Positions 34,701 to 43,157 of a stretch of DNA of 64,000 nt are shown piece after piece. Made by a program: the position numbers and the translations under genes. Positions within the stretch are counted from its first letter, which is position 1; each line of letters opens with the position of its first letter. The DNA is from Flavobacteriales bacterium (GTDB lineage Bacteria; Bacteroidota; Bacteroidia; Flavobacteriales_F; PHOS-HE28): the NCBI GenBank assembly GCA_020635655.1, contig JACJZI010000004.1, forward strand, positions 186,001 through 250,000, read 5' to 3'. The notes below the pieces were generated by a model. The model did not search any database and was not told the origin of the DNA. It worked only from the letters and a program-made list of their open reading frames with translations.

Positions 34701-35432
34701 CTCCTTGGCACTGGGCGTGCTCTGCTTCTCGCCGGTGTTGATGCACAGCAGGATGTCGTGCGCGTTGGCGTCCTGCTGGTCGACATAGTGACTGTCGTTC
34801 GTGGCGATGATGGGCACGTCGTACTTCTCCGCCCACTTCAGCAGCACGGCATTCACCTGGTCCTGCTCGGGGATGCCGTGGCGTTGCAACTCGATGTAGT
34901 AGTCCTCTCCGAAAAGGTCCAGCCACCATTTGAACTCCTTTTCGCCTTCCGCTTCGCCCTTGCGCAGGATGGTGCGCGGCACGCTCGCGGCCAGGCAGCA
35001 GGTGGTGGCGATCAGCCCCTCGTGATATTGTTCCACGAGTTCCTTGTCGATGCGCGGGTACTTGCTGTAGAAGCCCTCGATGTAACCCAGGCTGCAGAGC
35101 TTGCTCAGGTTCCGATAGCCCGTGGCGTTCTTCGCCAGCATCAGCTGGTGGAACCGTTGGTCGCGCTCCTCCCGGGTGAACTGCTGCTTGTGGCGGTCCG
35201 CCACGAGGTAGAATTCGCAGCCGACGATCGGCTTTGCCTGCAGGCTGCCGTCGGCGTTCCGGTGCTTGCCCGCTTCGGCCACGAACTTGAACGCGCCGAA
35301 CATGTTGCCGTGGTCGGTGATCGCCACGGCGGGCTGCCCATCGGCGATGGCCTTCCTGTACAGGTTGGGGATGGCGGCGGCGCCATCGAGCAGGCTGAAC
35401 TGGGTGTGGACGTGCAGGTGCGAGAACTCCAT
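31731..35432 (-). CDS. dnaE: DNA polymerase III alpha subunit
   Basis: ATG at 35432 (MEFSHLHVHTQFSLLDGAAA) gives 1233 residues. The N-terminal PHP domain carries HLHVHTQFSLLDG and AITDHGNMFGAF. The polymerase core shows GPGRGSAAGSAVAYCIGIT and DIDTDFDDEGR with the catalytic aspartates. The HhH and OB-fold domains follow (RFGLGAVKGVGEGAVEAIV; GSLGLEDHQGTYETMLFGED). It is the replicative polymerase. Around residues 335-365 (34335-34430) there is a low-complexity insertion not expected in DnaE. The frame extends upstream of the ATG only as shadow. Confidence 0.96.
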   Translation of the reverse strand: MEFSHLHVHTQFSLLDGAAAIPNLYRKAIADGQPAVAITDHGNMFGAFKFVAEAGKHRNADGSLQAKPIVGCEFYLVADRHKQQFTREERDQRFHQLMLAKNATGYRNLSKLCSLGYIEGFYSKYPRIDKELVEQYHEGLIATTCCLAASVPRTILRKGEAEGEKEFKWWLDLFGEDYYIELQRHGIPEQDQVNAVLLKWAEKYDVPIIATNDSHYVDQQDANAHDILLCINTGEKQSTPSAKEFDDEEGKPKGTRFAFYNDEFFFKTKDEMHAKFSDLPQALDNTQQIVDKVETLKLKQDILLPNYRIPEGFADQDEYLRHLTYEGAVKRWLGGEKVNGEWSMANGGASHSPTRIRHSPEPGLVGGIDSLDPKIKERLDFELFTIRTMGFAGYFLIVQDFINAGRDMGVLIGPGRGSAAGSAVAYCIGITNIDPIKYDLLFERFLNPDRKSMPDIDTDFDDEGRQKVIDYVVDKYGRDQVAQIVTYGSMAAKLSIRDVSRVMDLPLSEADRLSKLVPERPGIELGRVLHAPIDGDKSLKSKEGLNSDDLAGVNELRKIAEGEDLAGQVLREAEKLEGSVRGVGIHAAGIIIAPKDLKEILPVCTTRDSSLLITQYDGKVVEDAGVIKMDFLGLKTLTIIRDALRMIKANHGADIDIDGIPLDDPKTFALYQRAETNGTFQFESAGMQKYLRELKPDQFADLIAMNALYRPGPLEYIPTFIKRKHGLERIVYDLPEMEELLQETYGVTVYQEQVMLLSQKLAGFTKGDADVLRKAMGKKDRATLDKMKGKFLEGTKERGFDAKVCDKVWTDWEAFAQYAFNKSHSTCYAFVAYQTAWLKANYPSEYMASVLTHSQGSIDKITFFMEECRRMGIPVLGPDVNESRYRFSVNQAGQVRFGLGAVKGVGEGAVEAIVKEREENGPFASIHDLMRRVSLRSANRKAMESLAYAGAFDSLGTKRAHFFHSAGEGRPTWIETLVRYGQQHQDGEDSAQVSMFDLGEEGASLPEPQPPAIDEWIALEKLHHEKEVIGFYLSGHPLDDHRLEIKHLCSIQLPQLADLRALANRELSFAAIVTKAEHRVSKSGKPFGSLGLEDHQGTYETMLFGEDYLKFRHFLVPGTLLYLKARASERTWGRDEGQMELKITSIDLLGDARQKYIQKLLISLEAERVNDALSGQLIELLKGSPGSTKVTLNLFSAQENITLEVPSKGLAVNVDDDLLRSLESIPDVKYSLS
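34344..34422. repeat. Low-complexity element with nested inverted and 14-bp direct repeats inside dnaE
   Basis: CCATTCGCCAT occurs at 34393-34403 and again at 34407-34417, a 14-bp period. CCATTCACC (34414-34422) pairs with GGTGAATGG (34375-34383), and CCATTCGCC pairs with GGCGAATGG (34354-34362). The element keeps the dnaE frame and encodes Asn/Gly/Ser/His/Pro-rich residues. Confidence 0.8.
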
Positions 35433-35531
35433 GGCGCGGGCCACGAAGTTACCCGGCAGGTTGGGGCGGGGGCCGATCACTTTTCCACAGATCGAACGAT
35501 CGATCGGGGGATCGGTGCGAACGTCCCGGGA

Positions 35532-35539
35532 TATCTTCA
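35532..35539 (+). promoter_or_regulatory. -7-like element of the SnoaL-like gene
   Basis: TATCTTCA, close to TAnnTTTG, ends 4 bp before the ATG. Confidence 0.35.
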
Positions 35540-35543
35540 CCGC

Positions 35544-35999
35544 ATGTCCTTGGTCTCCCGTTTCTACGATGCCCTTGCGACCCGGGACTGGTCCGTCATG
35601 GGCGGATGCTATCATCCGGAAGCGCGCTTCTCGGATCCGGTGTTCGGAGAACTCACTGCCGAGCAGGTCAAGGCCATGTGGCGGATGCTGTTGACCAGCG
35701 GCACCGACCTTCGGGTCACGTATCGCGTCGCGCAGGAGGACGGGGATGGCGGTACGGTGATCTTGGACGCTTCCTACACGTTCAGCCGAACAGGGCGCCG
35801 CGTGCACAACCATATCACCGCAGAGATGCGCTTCAAGGATGGTCTGATCATCGCACACAACGACACATTCAGCTTCTGGCGCTGGAGCCGACAGGCGCTC
35901 GGACCGGCCGGCCTGCTTTTGGGATGGTCGCCCATGCTGAGGAACAAGGTGCGTGCATCGGCCTTGGCCGGGTTAAGGAAGGCGATGGCGCGATCCTGA
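35544..35999 (+). CDS. SnoaL-like/NTF2-fold protein
   Basis: ATG at 35544 gives 151 residues. The beginning (LVSRFYDALATRDWSVMGGC followed by YHPEARFSDPVF) and the C-terminal strand RFKDGLIIAHNDTFSFWRW are typical of SnoaL-like NTF2-superfamily proteins, which are either small enzymes or ligand-binding domains. No partner domain is fused. It lies between the divergent dnaE and the convergent M1 peptidase gene. Specific function cannot be assigned. Confidence 0.8.
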   Translation: MSLVSRFYDALATRDWSVMGGCYHPEARFSDPVFGELTAEQVKAMWRMLLTSGTDLRVTYRVAQEDGDGGTVILDASYTFSRTGRRVHNHITAEMRFKDGLIIAHNDTFSFWRWSRQALGPAGLLLGWSPMLRNKVRASALAGLRKAMARS

Positions 36000-36012
36000 C
36001 GGGCAGGGTCCA

Positions 36013-37692
36013 TCAACGAGCGGCCTTTCGCATCGCCTTGCGTGTGAGGTGCTCCTCCCCAACATACCAGTTGCGATCCACTTCCAGTCTTGAGTGCTTG
36101 TCGTGTTCGCCTGGGACCGGCGTCCAATCCTTCCGCGGATCGATCAGGAGGGGACGGTCGTCCACCAGAAGCCGCACCGGCAGGTGGAATGTGTCGATGC
36201 AATGCGACCACCTCACAACGACCTGACCATGCTGCCAGCCCCATTGCAGCACCGGCACCTGGGTGGTGCGCAGGTATTGGTCGAACACCGGCCCGAGGTC
36301 CATGCCGCTGAAGTCGCTGATGAACGCTTCGATCTGCTTGCTCGTGACCACTTGATGCCGGAACCGGGCGTTCATCTCCCGCAGCATGGCGAAGAAGCGC
36401 TGGTCGTTGTTCATGGCGTGCCGGATGGTGTGGATCAGGTTGGCCCCCTTGTAGTACATGTCGGTGCTGCCTTCCTTGTTCACGCCGTAAGGTCCGATGA
36501 TCGGCCGGTCGTTGCGGATGTTCCGGCGCAGGCCGATCACATAGTCGTCCCCGGCCTGCTCCCCGAACACGCATTGCACATAGATCGTCTCGCTATAGTC
36601 GGTGAGGCCCTCGTGCACCCACATGTCCGCGATATCGGCGGTGGTGATGCTGTTGCCGAACCACTCGTGGCCGCTCTCGTGCACGATGATGTAGTCCCAT
36701 TTCTTCCCCCATCCCGTTCCGCTCAGGTCCATGCCGCGGTAGCCCTCCTGGAACCCGTTGCCATAGGCCACCGCGCTCTGGTGCTCCATGCCGAGATACG
36801 GCGCCTCCACCAGCTTGTAGCCATCCACATAGAAGGGATAGGGACCGAAGTGCCCCTCGAAGCAGTTCAGCATGATCGGCACTTCCTTGAAATGTTCACG
36901 CGCTTCCGCCTCGTGGTGCGCCAACACCCAATAGTCCAGGTCGAGCGGGCCATCGAGACCGGCGTAGGTGTCATGGATGTGGGCGTACTTCCCGATGTAG
37001 GGGATGATGTCGTAATTGTTGATGGGGGAGACCACGGCCCAGGTCCAGGTCGCCGTGCCGTCGTTGTTCCTTGCGGTCCCGCGCAGCCGACCGTTACCGA
37101 TGGCCTGTAGCGTGTCCGGCACCGTGATGCGCAGTTCGGCGCTGTCGGGTTCATCGGCCTGGGTGTCCTTGCAGGGATACCAGACACTTGCGCCGATGCC
37201 CTGGCAGGCCACGCTTACGAAAGGGTTGCCTTCCGCGTCCTTTCGCCACACCCAGCCGCCGTCCCAAGGCGCATTGTGCGCCTCGTGGGGATGGCCGGAA
37301 TAGCGCACCGTGAGGGTGCAGGTCGAACCGATCGGGCAGCGGTCGCCAACGTCCACATGGAAGAGGTCGCTGTCCCTTTCAACGGGCAGTAGTTCCGACA
37401 CATCGGACCAGATCAAACGCACCTCGTCGATCTTCAATGGGTGTTGCAGGTCGATCTGCATACGGTGACCTGGGGCCGTTGCCTTGAAGGTGATGTCGGT
37501 CGTGGCCGTGATGGTGTGTTCCTGCAGGTCCGGTCGCACGTCGATGCCGTAGTGTGTCACGTCCCACCAGGCGCGTTCCGGTCCGATCGAACCGCGCAGG
37601 GTATCGGCATGTGTCAAAGGGGCATGCTTTCCCTGTGGATAGGCCATCAAGCCGGTGACGAGCGGGAACACCGAAAGCATCGAACGGAGCAT
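36013..37692 (-). CDS. Secreted M1-family metallopeptidase (aminopeptidase-like)
   Basis: ATG at 37692 gives 559 residues with a signal peptide (SMLSVFPLVTGLMAYPQG). The N-terminal beta saddle (VTHYGIDVRPDLQEHTITAT) is followed by a substrate motif LGMEHQSAVAYG in place of GAMEN. The zinc site HESGHEWFGN is at about 337-346, with the second Glu in WVHEGLTDYSET. It lacks the C-terminal ERAP-like domain, as short bacterial M1 forms do. It would release N-terminal residues from peptides outside the cytoplasm. It ends 14 bp from the convergent SnoaL gene. Confidence 0.9.
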   Translation of the reverse strand: MLRSMLSVFPLVTGLMAYPQGKHAPLTHADTLRGSIGPERAWWDVTHYGIDVRPDLQEHTITATTDITFKATAPGHRMQIDLQHPLKIDEVRLIWSDVSELLPVERDSDLFHVDVGDRCPIGSTCTLTVRYSGHPHEAHNAPWDGGWVWRKDAEGNPFVSVACQGIGASVWYPCKDTQADEPDSAELRITVPDTLQAIGNGRLRGTARNNDGTATWTWAVVSPINNYDIIPYIGKYAHIHDTYAGLDGPLDLDYWVLAHHEAEAREHFKEVPIMLNCFEGHFGPYPFYVDGYKLVEAPYLGMEHQSAVAYGNGFQEGYRGMDLSGTGWGKKWDYIIVHESGHEWFGNSITTADIADMWVHEGLTDYSETIYVQCVFGEQAGDDYVIGLRRNIRNDRPIIGPYGVNKEGSTDMYYKGANLIHTIRHAMNNDQRFFAMLREMNARFRHQVVTSKQIEAFISDFSGMDLGPVFDQYLRTTQVPVLQWGWQHGQVVVRWSHCIDTFHLPVRLLVDDRPLLIDPRKDWTPVPGEHDKHSRLEVDRNWYVGEEHLTRKAMRKAAR

Positions 37693-37757
37693 GATCACCA
37701 AAATAGAGGACCGGCGGTACCGGAATGGTGGGGACGGCCCCGGTCGCTTGAGTAGGT

Positions 37758-38909
37758 TCATCGTTTGATGAACGGCACATGGACCGACCGGCCTTCCGAT
37801 CGCAACTCCAGGACATAGGTGCCGGCGGATAGGCTCGCCACGTCGGTCTCCATGCCGGAGCGGGCCGCGACCACTTCACGTCCGCCGAGGTCGATCACGC
37901 GAATGCGGGGAGCGACCATGGGTGTCGGTGTCGCGAGGTGGACCACCTCCGTGGCCGGGTCGGGATAGATGGTCGCTGCGGCGAGCGGTGCCGTTCCATG
38001 GATCCCCACGTCCGGTGCGATGGTCCAACCGATATCCTGCAGCATGGCGATGCAGATCGGGCCGGGCCAATGGTCCGCGTGCCCCGGATCGCTGAACGGC
38101 GTCATCAGTTCGTTCGGGTCACCATTGGGGTAGGTGCTTTCGTTCAAATGCACACAACTGCTGCCCAGGGCGAAGGTGGAGGGCGCGTAGATCCGTGGCG
38201 CAACACCCCCGTTGTCGGCCATCGCGATGGGACCGTTGAAATAGACCTGACCACTGGTCATTACCGAGCCCAATTGGGTGCCCGGGTTGTCCATCAGCGT
38301 GAACGGCCCGTTCTGTTGCTGGTCCAGGTAGCGATCGAAGATGCTCGGCAGGGTGTCCAGTTGCGGCCACGGGAAGGATGTGGTCAATGGGGCGAAGTCC
38401 GAGGCTTGGAGCGTGCCCAACGAACCGATCGCGCCATCCTTCTTGCTAAGTCCCACGAAGCCCAGCCCATGACCGAACTCATGCAGGACGATCGAGACCA
38501 GGTCGAACTGACCGCTGCCCGGCATGCCATCGGTGCCGGTATACCAATCGGCCGTGGCGTCCAGGAACACGTCGAAGTCGTCCTCGCCCGGATCGAGCTC
38601 CGTACCGGTGATGCTGTTGGCCAGGGCCGTCGCATACCACGTCAAAGGTTCAGGCGCTCCGGCAAAATCCCGCCTGCCATTGGGAAGCGTAAGACCCAAC
38701 GCACTGCCGAACAGCGGGACCCAGCTCACCTTGACCTTGATCGGCACGTTGGAGATTACGATACCGCTCCAGATGTCGGCGGCATGGGCGACAGCCGATT
38801 GTGCGTCGGCGGGCACATTCTCATAGGTGATGGAAAAACCAGTGGCACAGGTCCTGCCGCTCTGCCCAAGGGCCAGCAAGAGGACCGCTGTGTGGGGCCA
38901 CCACCGCAT
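37758..38909 (-). CDS. Secreted zinc metallopeptidase-like protein with T9SS sorting domain
   Basis: 383 residues with a short signal peptide. The region VSIVLHEFGHGLGFVGLS (near residue 145) is a HExxHxxG metzincin-type zinc site, preceded by YENVPADAQSAVAHAADIWS, a pattern seen in bacterial proteins annotated as matrixin-like. The last about 70 residues (IYPDPATEVVHLATP ... LSAGTYVLELRSEGRS) form a T9SS sorting domain. Predicted to be exported to the surface. Its start is 3 bp after the stop of the small secreted protein upstream on the same strand. Confidence 0.8.
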   Translation of the reverse strand: MRWWPHTAVLLLALGQSGRTCATGFSITYENVPADAQSAVAHAADIWSGIVISNVPIKVKVSWVPLFGSALGLTLPNGRRDFAGAPEPLTWYATALANSITGTELDPGEDDFDVFLDATADWYTGTDGMPGSGQFDLVSIVLHEFGHGLGFVGLSKKDGAIGSLGTLQASDFAPLTTSFPWPQLDTLPSIFDRYLDQQQNGPFTLMDNPGTQLGSVMTSGQVYFNGPIAMADNGGVAPRIYAPSTFALGSSCVHLNESTYPNGDPNELMTPFSDPGHADHWPGPICIAMLQDIGWTIAPDVGIHGTAPLAAATIYPDPATEVVHLATPTPMVAPRIRVIDLGGREVVAARSGMETDVASLSAGTYVLELRSEGRSVHVPFIKR

Positions 38910-38912
38910 GGG

Positions 38913-39275
38913 TCAATGTGCTTCCTCCTGCGGAACGACCGGTCGGCTCTCCGTGTTCTCCATCATGTCCACTGTCAATCCTCGACGCAAGTACTTGCTT
39001 TGCAGCACTTTGCGACTTTCTTCGCCTTCCTCCATGGTGGCGAAGCGCAACACATCCACGTCCGTGATATCCTTGAAGACCGGATAGTCCTGACGCAACC
39101 GTTGCTTCAGTTGAGACGTGGTCACCGCCTCGGTGGTCTGGACCAGAGGGCTGACGTGGACGACCGGTCCATTGCGCCAATTGCCCACGGAATAGGAGTA
39201 GATGATGTTCTGGGCTTCGGTGATCGTCGCGAGTCCGACCAAAAGCAGGACAAGGATGCAGCGCGGTGGGTTCAT
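38913..39275 (-). CDS. Small secreted protein of unknown function
   Basis: ATG at 39275 gives 120 residues with a clear signal peptide (CILVLLLVGLATITEAQ). The mature part (NIIYSYSVGNWRNGPVVHVS, TTEAVTTSQLKQRLRQDYPV) has no family I recognise. It lies 3 bp before the T9SS metallopeptidase start and may be co-transcribed with it. Confidence 0.6.
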   Translation of the reverse strand: MNPPRCILVLLLVGLATITEAQNIIYSYSVGNWRNGPVVHVSPLVQTTEAVTTSQLKQRLRQDYPVFKDITDVDVLRFATMEEGEESRKVLQSKYLRRGLTVDMMENTESRPVVPQEEAH

Positions 39276-39391
39276 GGCGGGGGCAGGACACAAAGATGGT
39301 ACCAACACGGGTGGTCTTCCAAGTCGGTGATCCGGGTCACTGCCCGTTTGATGTCGATGCCTGTTCCTTTGCGGCACAAACACGAGGAACC

Positions 39392-39679
39392 ATGAGCATT
39401 TTCGGTCAATTGTTCGGTATGGCGAAGAAGACGCTGCCGGAGGGAGCCACACTCATCGACGTGCGTTCGCGCGCCGAGTTCGAAGGGGGACATGTGGAGG
39501 GATCGGTGAACATTCCGCTGGACACCGTGCAGGGCCAGCTGTCCAAGTTCAAGAAGATCCAGGGACCCATCGTTCTGGTCTGTGCATCAGGCAATCGCAG
39601 CGGACAGGCCACCGCGTGGCTCCGGCAGCAGGGGTTGACCAACGTGGAGAACGGTGGCAGCTGGGCCAGTTATCGTTGA
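39392..39679 (+). CDS. Rhodanese-like domain protein
   Basis: ATG at 39392 gives 95 residues, one rhodanese domain: GATLIDVRSRAEFEGGHVEG, PLDTVQGQL, and the active loop CASGNRSG with its catalytic Cys. No signal peptide. Single-domain rhodaneses carry persulphide sulphur or act in signalling. It is followed by rpsP 66 bp later. Confidence 0.9.
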   Translation: MSIFGQLFGMAKKTLPEGATLIDVRSRAEFEGGHVEGSVNIPLDTVQGQLSKFKKIQGPIVLVCASGNRSGQATAWLRQQGLTNVENGGSWASYR

Positions 39680-39700
39680 TGGACCTATTGAAGGATCGCT

Positions 39701-39708
39701 TATCTTCG
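39701..39708 (+). promoter_or_regulatory. -7-like element upstream of rpsP
   Basis: TATCTTCG, one base from TAnnTTTG, lies 37 bp before the rpsP ATG. Confidence 0.35.
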
Positions 39709-39745
39709 CGGCCCCTTCGAGCAAGGGGATAAATCCTTCAGCGAC

Positions 39746-40348
39746 ATGCCAACTCGCATCCGCCTTCAGCGTAAAGGCAAAAAAGGCCGGCCATACTATC
39801 ACATCGTGGTGGCCGATCAGCGTGCGCCCCGTGATGGGAAATACATCGAACGGATCGGCGCCTACGACCCCAACCAGAACCCCGCGCTCGTCCAGATCGA
39901 CCTGGACCGCGCGGTGAACTGGATGCAGATGGGGGCGCAACCCACCGACACCTGCCGGGCCATCCTGAGCTATCGGGGCGTGCTCTACAAGAACCACCTG
40001 CTGAACGGGGTGAAGAAAGGTGCCTTCGACGAGGCCGAGGCCGAGCGCCGCTTCGATATCTGGCAGAACGAAAAGAACACCAAGATCGAGGACAAGCGCA
40101 AAATGCTCGGTGATGCGGCGGAGGCCGCGATGAAGGACAGGATCTCAGGGGAGATCAAGAAGGCCGAGGAAATGGCTGCCGCATTGAGCGCCAAGCTTGC
40201 CGCCGCGACGGCGGAGGAGGCCGCTCCTGAAGCACCTGCAGAAGAACCGCCTGCAACGGAAGCCCCTGCCGAAGAGGCGGCGCCCGCCGCGGAGGAGGCT
40301 CCCACACCCGAGGAGAAGAGCGCCGGCGAGGAGAAGCCTGCCGAATAA
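39746..40348 (+). CDS. rpsP: 30S ribosomal protein S16 with extended acidic tail
   Basis: The first about 80 residues are a standard S16 (RIRLQRKGKKGRPYYHIVVA, then GKYIERIGAYDPN). The protein continues to 200 residues: a helical Lys/Glu segment (about 90-150) and a low-complexity Ala/Glu/Pro tail rich in EEAAPEAP-type repeats. Bacteroidota S16 is commonly longer than the E. coli protein (82 aa); this acidic tail is at the long end. rimM follows after a terminator-like hairpin. Confidence 0.95.
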   Translation: MPTRIRLQRKGKKGRPYYHIVVADQRAPRDGKYIERIGAYDPNQNPALVQIDLDRAVNWMQMGAQPTDTCRAILSYRGVLYKNHLLNGVKKGAFDEAEAERRFDIWQNEKNTKIEDKRKMLGDAAEAAMKDRISGEIKKAEEMAAALSAKLAAATAEEAAPEAPAEEPPATEAPAEEAAPAAEEAPTPEEKSAGEEKPAE

Positions 40349-40367
40349 CCGCGAACATTCCCGGACA

Positions 40368-40399
40368 GGCCCGCTTGCCAGTAGGAAAGCGGGCCTTTT
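40368..40399 (+). terminator. Terminator between rpsP and rimM
   Basis: GGCCCGCTT and AAGCGGGCC form a perfect 9-bp stem with a 9-nt loop, followed by TTTTC. Confidence 0.75.
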
Positions 40400-40440
40400 C
40401 ACGTTCATCAATGTACGCGGATCACATCGGCCGGGTGCGA

Positions 40441-40448
40441 TATCTTCA
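40441..40448 (+). promoter_or_regulatory. -7-like element of rimM
   Basis: TATCTTCA ends 5 bp before the rimM ATG, after the rpsP terminator. Confidence 0.4.
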
Positions 40449-40453
40449 CGCAC

Positions 40454-40990
40454 ATGGACGAGGGCGAGCTTCATCGCATCGGCAAATTGGGCAGGCCATG
40501 GGGCCACCTGGGCGACCTGAACCTGCGGCTGGAAGGGCTGGGACCCGAGGACCTGGGCGGCAGTGGGGACCTCTTCGTCGACATTGAAGGCCAGCGGGTG
40601 CCGTTCTACTTCACTCAAGTGCAGGAGAAGGGCAGGGGGGTGGTGCTCATCAAGTTCGACGAGATCGATGACCCGCAGGCGGCGTCCGTACTCGTTGGTC
40701 GGGATATCTACGCCCCTCCTGGGTTGCTCGCGGATGGTTCCGATGAGAGTTGGGACCCGGATGAACTGGTCGGGGTGATGCTCACCGATGTCGACCACGG
40801 AGAGATCGGGGAGATCGTGCGCATTGAAGGGGATCCGCGCAGCCCTGTCATGGTGGTGCTGCATGGCGAAGAGGAGGTCCTCATCCCGCTTACGGAGGAT
40901 TGGATCGAGGAAATGGACCTTGAAGAGAACAGCATGCGCGTGCGCACACCGGCCGGGCTGATCGATCTGAACCGAAGGTCCCGGCCATGA
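40454..40990 (+). CDS. rimM: 16S rRNA processing factor RimM
   Basis: 178 residues. The start HRIGKLGRPWGHLGDLNLRL is the RimM N-terminal pattern, with ASVLVGRDIYAP completing the barrel. The C-terminal PRC-barrel follows (LVGVMLTDVDHGEIGEIVRI; VLIPLTEDWIEEMDLE). RimM binds S19 during 30S maturation. It sits next to rpsP as in most bacteria, but here no trmD or rplS follows. It overlaps the next gene by 4 bp. Confidence 0.93.
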   Translation: MDEGELHRIGKLGRPWGHLGDLNLRLEGLGPEDLGGSGDLFVDIEGQRVPFYFTQVQEKGRGVVLIKFDEIDDPQAASVLVGRDIYAPPGLLADGSDESWDPDELVGVMLTDVDHGEIGEIVRIEGDPRSPVMVVLHGEEEVLIPLTEDWIEEMDLEENSMRVRTPAGLIDLNRRSRP

Positions 40991-41769
40991 GCGCCGATCG
41001 CTTCGACCTGCGCAGGTTCCATGTATTCCACGACCGCAGCACCATGCGGGTCGGTACCGATGCCCTGTTGCTCGGGGCCTGGGCCGACCTGACCAACGCG
41101 CACCGGGTGCTCGACATCGGAACGGGGAGCGGCTTCGATCGCCTTGATCGCCGCACAGCGGGCACCCCACGCGCTCGTCGATGCCGTGGAGATCGATGCG
41201 GCCTCTGCGCGACAGGCCCAGGAGAACGCGGCCGCGAGCCCCTGGTCGGACCGCATTCGTATCCATCACATGGACGTTCGACGGCTTCGGACGGCAACGC
41301 CCTTCGATCGCATCATCAGCAATCCCCCGTTCCACACGACCCACAGCCCATCCCGGACGATCGCCGTGCCGCGGCCCGTCACGGCAGCGCTCTTGCCTTC
41401 CCCGAATTGCTCGTTGTGATCGAGCGTTGCCTTTCCGAGGATGGCCACGCAGCACTTATCGTACCCACGGAGCGGAAAGCGGACCTACTTCGGGAAGCGC
41501 TGGAAGTGGGCCTGGCTGTGCATCGTTCGTGCAACGTGCGCTATGTGGCCGGTCGCCCGCCCCGAAGGGTGTTGATCGAACTGGGCCGGACAGGTGCGGA
41601 CGTCCTCGATCCGGATATCGCCGTGATGCAGCCAGATGGAGAGGAATATACCATTGGGTATCAGGAGATGATGTACGATCTGCTCGATCGGGTCCAAGTT
41701 CAGGCTTCGAGCTCCTCTTCCTGGAAACGGATGCCGAACTCCTCCAGTTCATCAAGTACAGGAACGTAG
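40987..41769 (+). pseudogene. TrmN6-like tRNA adenine-N6 methyltransferase with two compensating frameshifts
   Basis: The start (FHVFHDRSTMRVGTDALLLG followed by VLDIGTGSG) and the C-terminal part (LSEDGHAALIVPTERKADLL) are in one frame. The central part (ALVDAVEIDAASARQAQENA and the catalytic SNPPFH) is in another, between about 41135 and 41350. One extra base near 41135 and one missing base near 41350 would restore a normal protein. The family methylates A37 of tRNA-Val. The 3' end overlaps the convergent gene by 70 bp, longer than other overlaps here, so the stop may be displaced too. Confidence 0.75.
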
Positions 41770-43041
41770 ATCTCCGGTTCGATCGGCATGCGCACACCAC
41801 GCTCGGAAATGCCACCGTTCAATAGGGTCTTTGCGGCAATGGCCACAGGCAATCCAACGGTGCGCGCCATTGCGGTATGCACCTCATCCGCACCTTCCGA
41901 GACCAGCGACGCCTGCAGCTCCAACTGCCTGTCGTCCACGGTATACCTGAACCGGTGCCACATCACCACCATGTCCTTGTCCCCCGGCTTCAATTTCCAT
42001 TTTCTCTCGAGCAGACCCTGCAGGATCACCGCCGGGCTCCGGTCCTGGTCCCCGATGCGCTCCCCGGCCGAACAGGCCCAGCCATTCCAACTTGTCCAGG
42101 ACCTCGCTCCGAGTGTCGAGCCCGAGGTAGTTCGCCAGGTTCTCTCGCGTGTTCCGCTCCACATCGTGCGGCAGGAAGGCCATCAGATAATCCTGCCAGG
42201 TCGCGTTCTTGGGCAGTTCCATGGTGAAGCCGTCGTCCGTGCAACCCAATTGCACGAATACATCCCAGGCCGCGCAGAACCCGGCCTTGCGCAAGGTGCC
42301 CCGCACAAGCGTGGGCACCTCGTCCAGCCCATAGTGCCGGCGGTATTTCAGGGAATCCCTGTTGGCATAGCCGTCATAAGCGCCATACTGCGGCACTTCG
42401 ATGCGCACCGTCCGCTGGAACAGCCGGTGGTAGGGGAGATACTTGTATTCGCCATCCTTGATGTACCGGGCCGTTCCACCTTGTCCGGCGAGGATGACGT
42501 TGCGCGGGTTCCACGTGAACTTGTAACCCCAGGGATTGTCGTCGCTTTCCGGAGCGATCAATCCGCCGCAATAGCTTTCGAACGCCGTCATCCGCCCTCC
42601 TTCCGACCGGATCCGATCGAGGATCCGCATCGCGCTCATGTGATCGATGCCCGGGTCGAGCCCAAGTTCATTGAGCAGCACCAGCCCGCGCTCCTTGGCA
42701 TCACGGTCCAGCGCCCACAGTTCATCCGGGATGTATGATGGTGTGATGGCATTGCGGCCGATGCGCAGGCAGTCCCGGACCACGTCCATGTGCAGGAAAG
42801 GGGGCAGCATGCTGATCACCAGGTCATGCGCACGCACCAGCCGGTCGCGCAGGTCCGCATCCCTGGCATCAAAGGCGATGGCATCGGCCACTTCGGTACC
42901 ATCGCCGATCACCTGCCGTACCTGGTCCAGGTCCTTGTCGGCCACGGTGAGGTGCCAGTCCTCCGAGCGGGCCTGGTCGATCATGTAGCGGATCAGGGAC
43001 GATGCCGATCTTCCGGCTCCGATGATCAGGACCTTGCGCAT
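41700..43041 (-). pseudogene. Saccharopine-dehydrogenase-family protein, split by one frameshift
   Basis: ATG at 43041 begins MRKVLIIGAGRSASSLIRYM, an NAD(P)-binding Rossmann motif. The chain continues through VADAIAFDARDADLRDRLVR, LLNELGLDPGIDHMSAMRIL and FESYCGGLIAPESDDNPWGY, typical of saccharopine reductase-like enzymes. At a run of four G (minus strand; 42062-42065) the frame shifts; removing one G restores the C-terminal part (ERIGDQDRSPAVILQGLLER ... FRYTVDDRQLELQASLV). A homopolymer slip is the simplest cause. Metabolic role (lysine-related or other) is not certain. Confidence 0.85.
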
Positions 43042-43157
43042 GGTTGCGGTTCGCGCCGCAAAGATGGTGAGCATCCCGTTGGTCGGCCAGGGCGCCCACT
43101 ATTTTGGCATGGCCCTTGCCTCGGTGCATCCGATCTAAATTCGCGGACCCACACATC

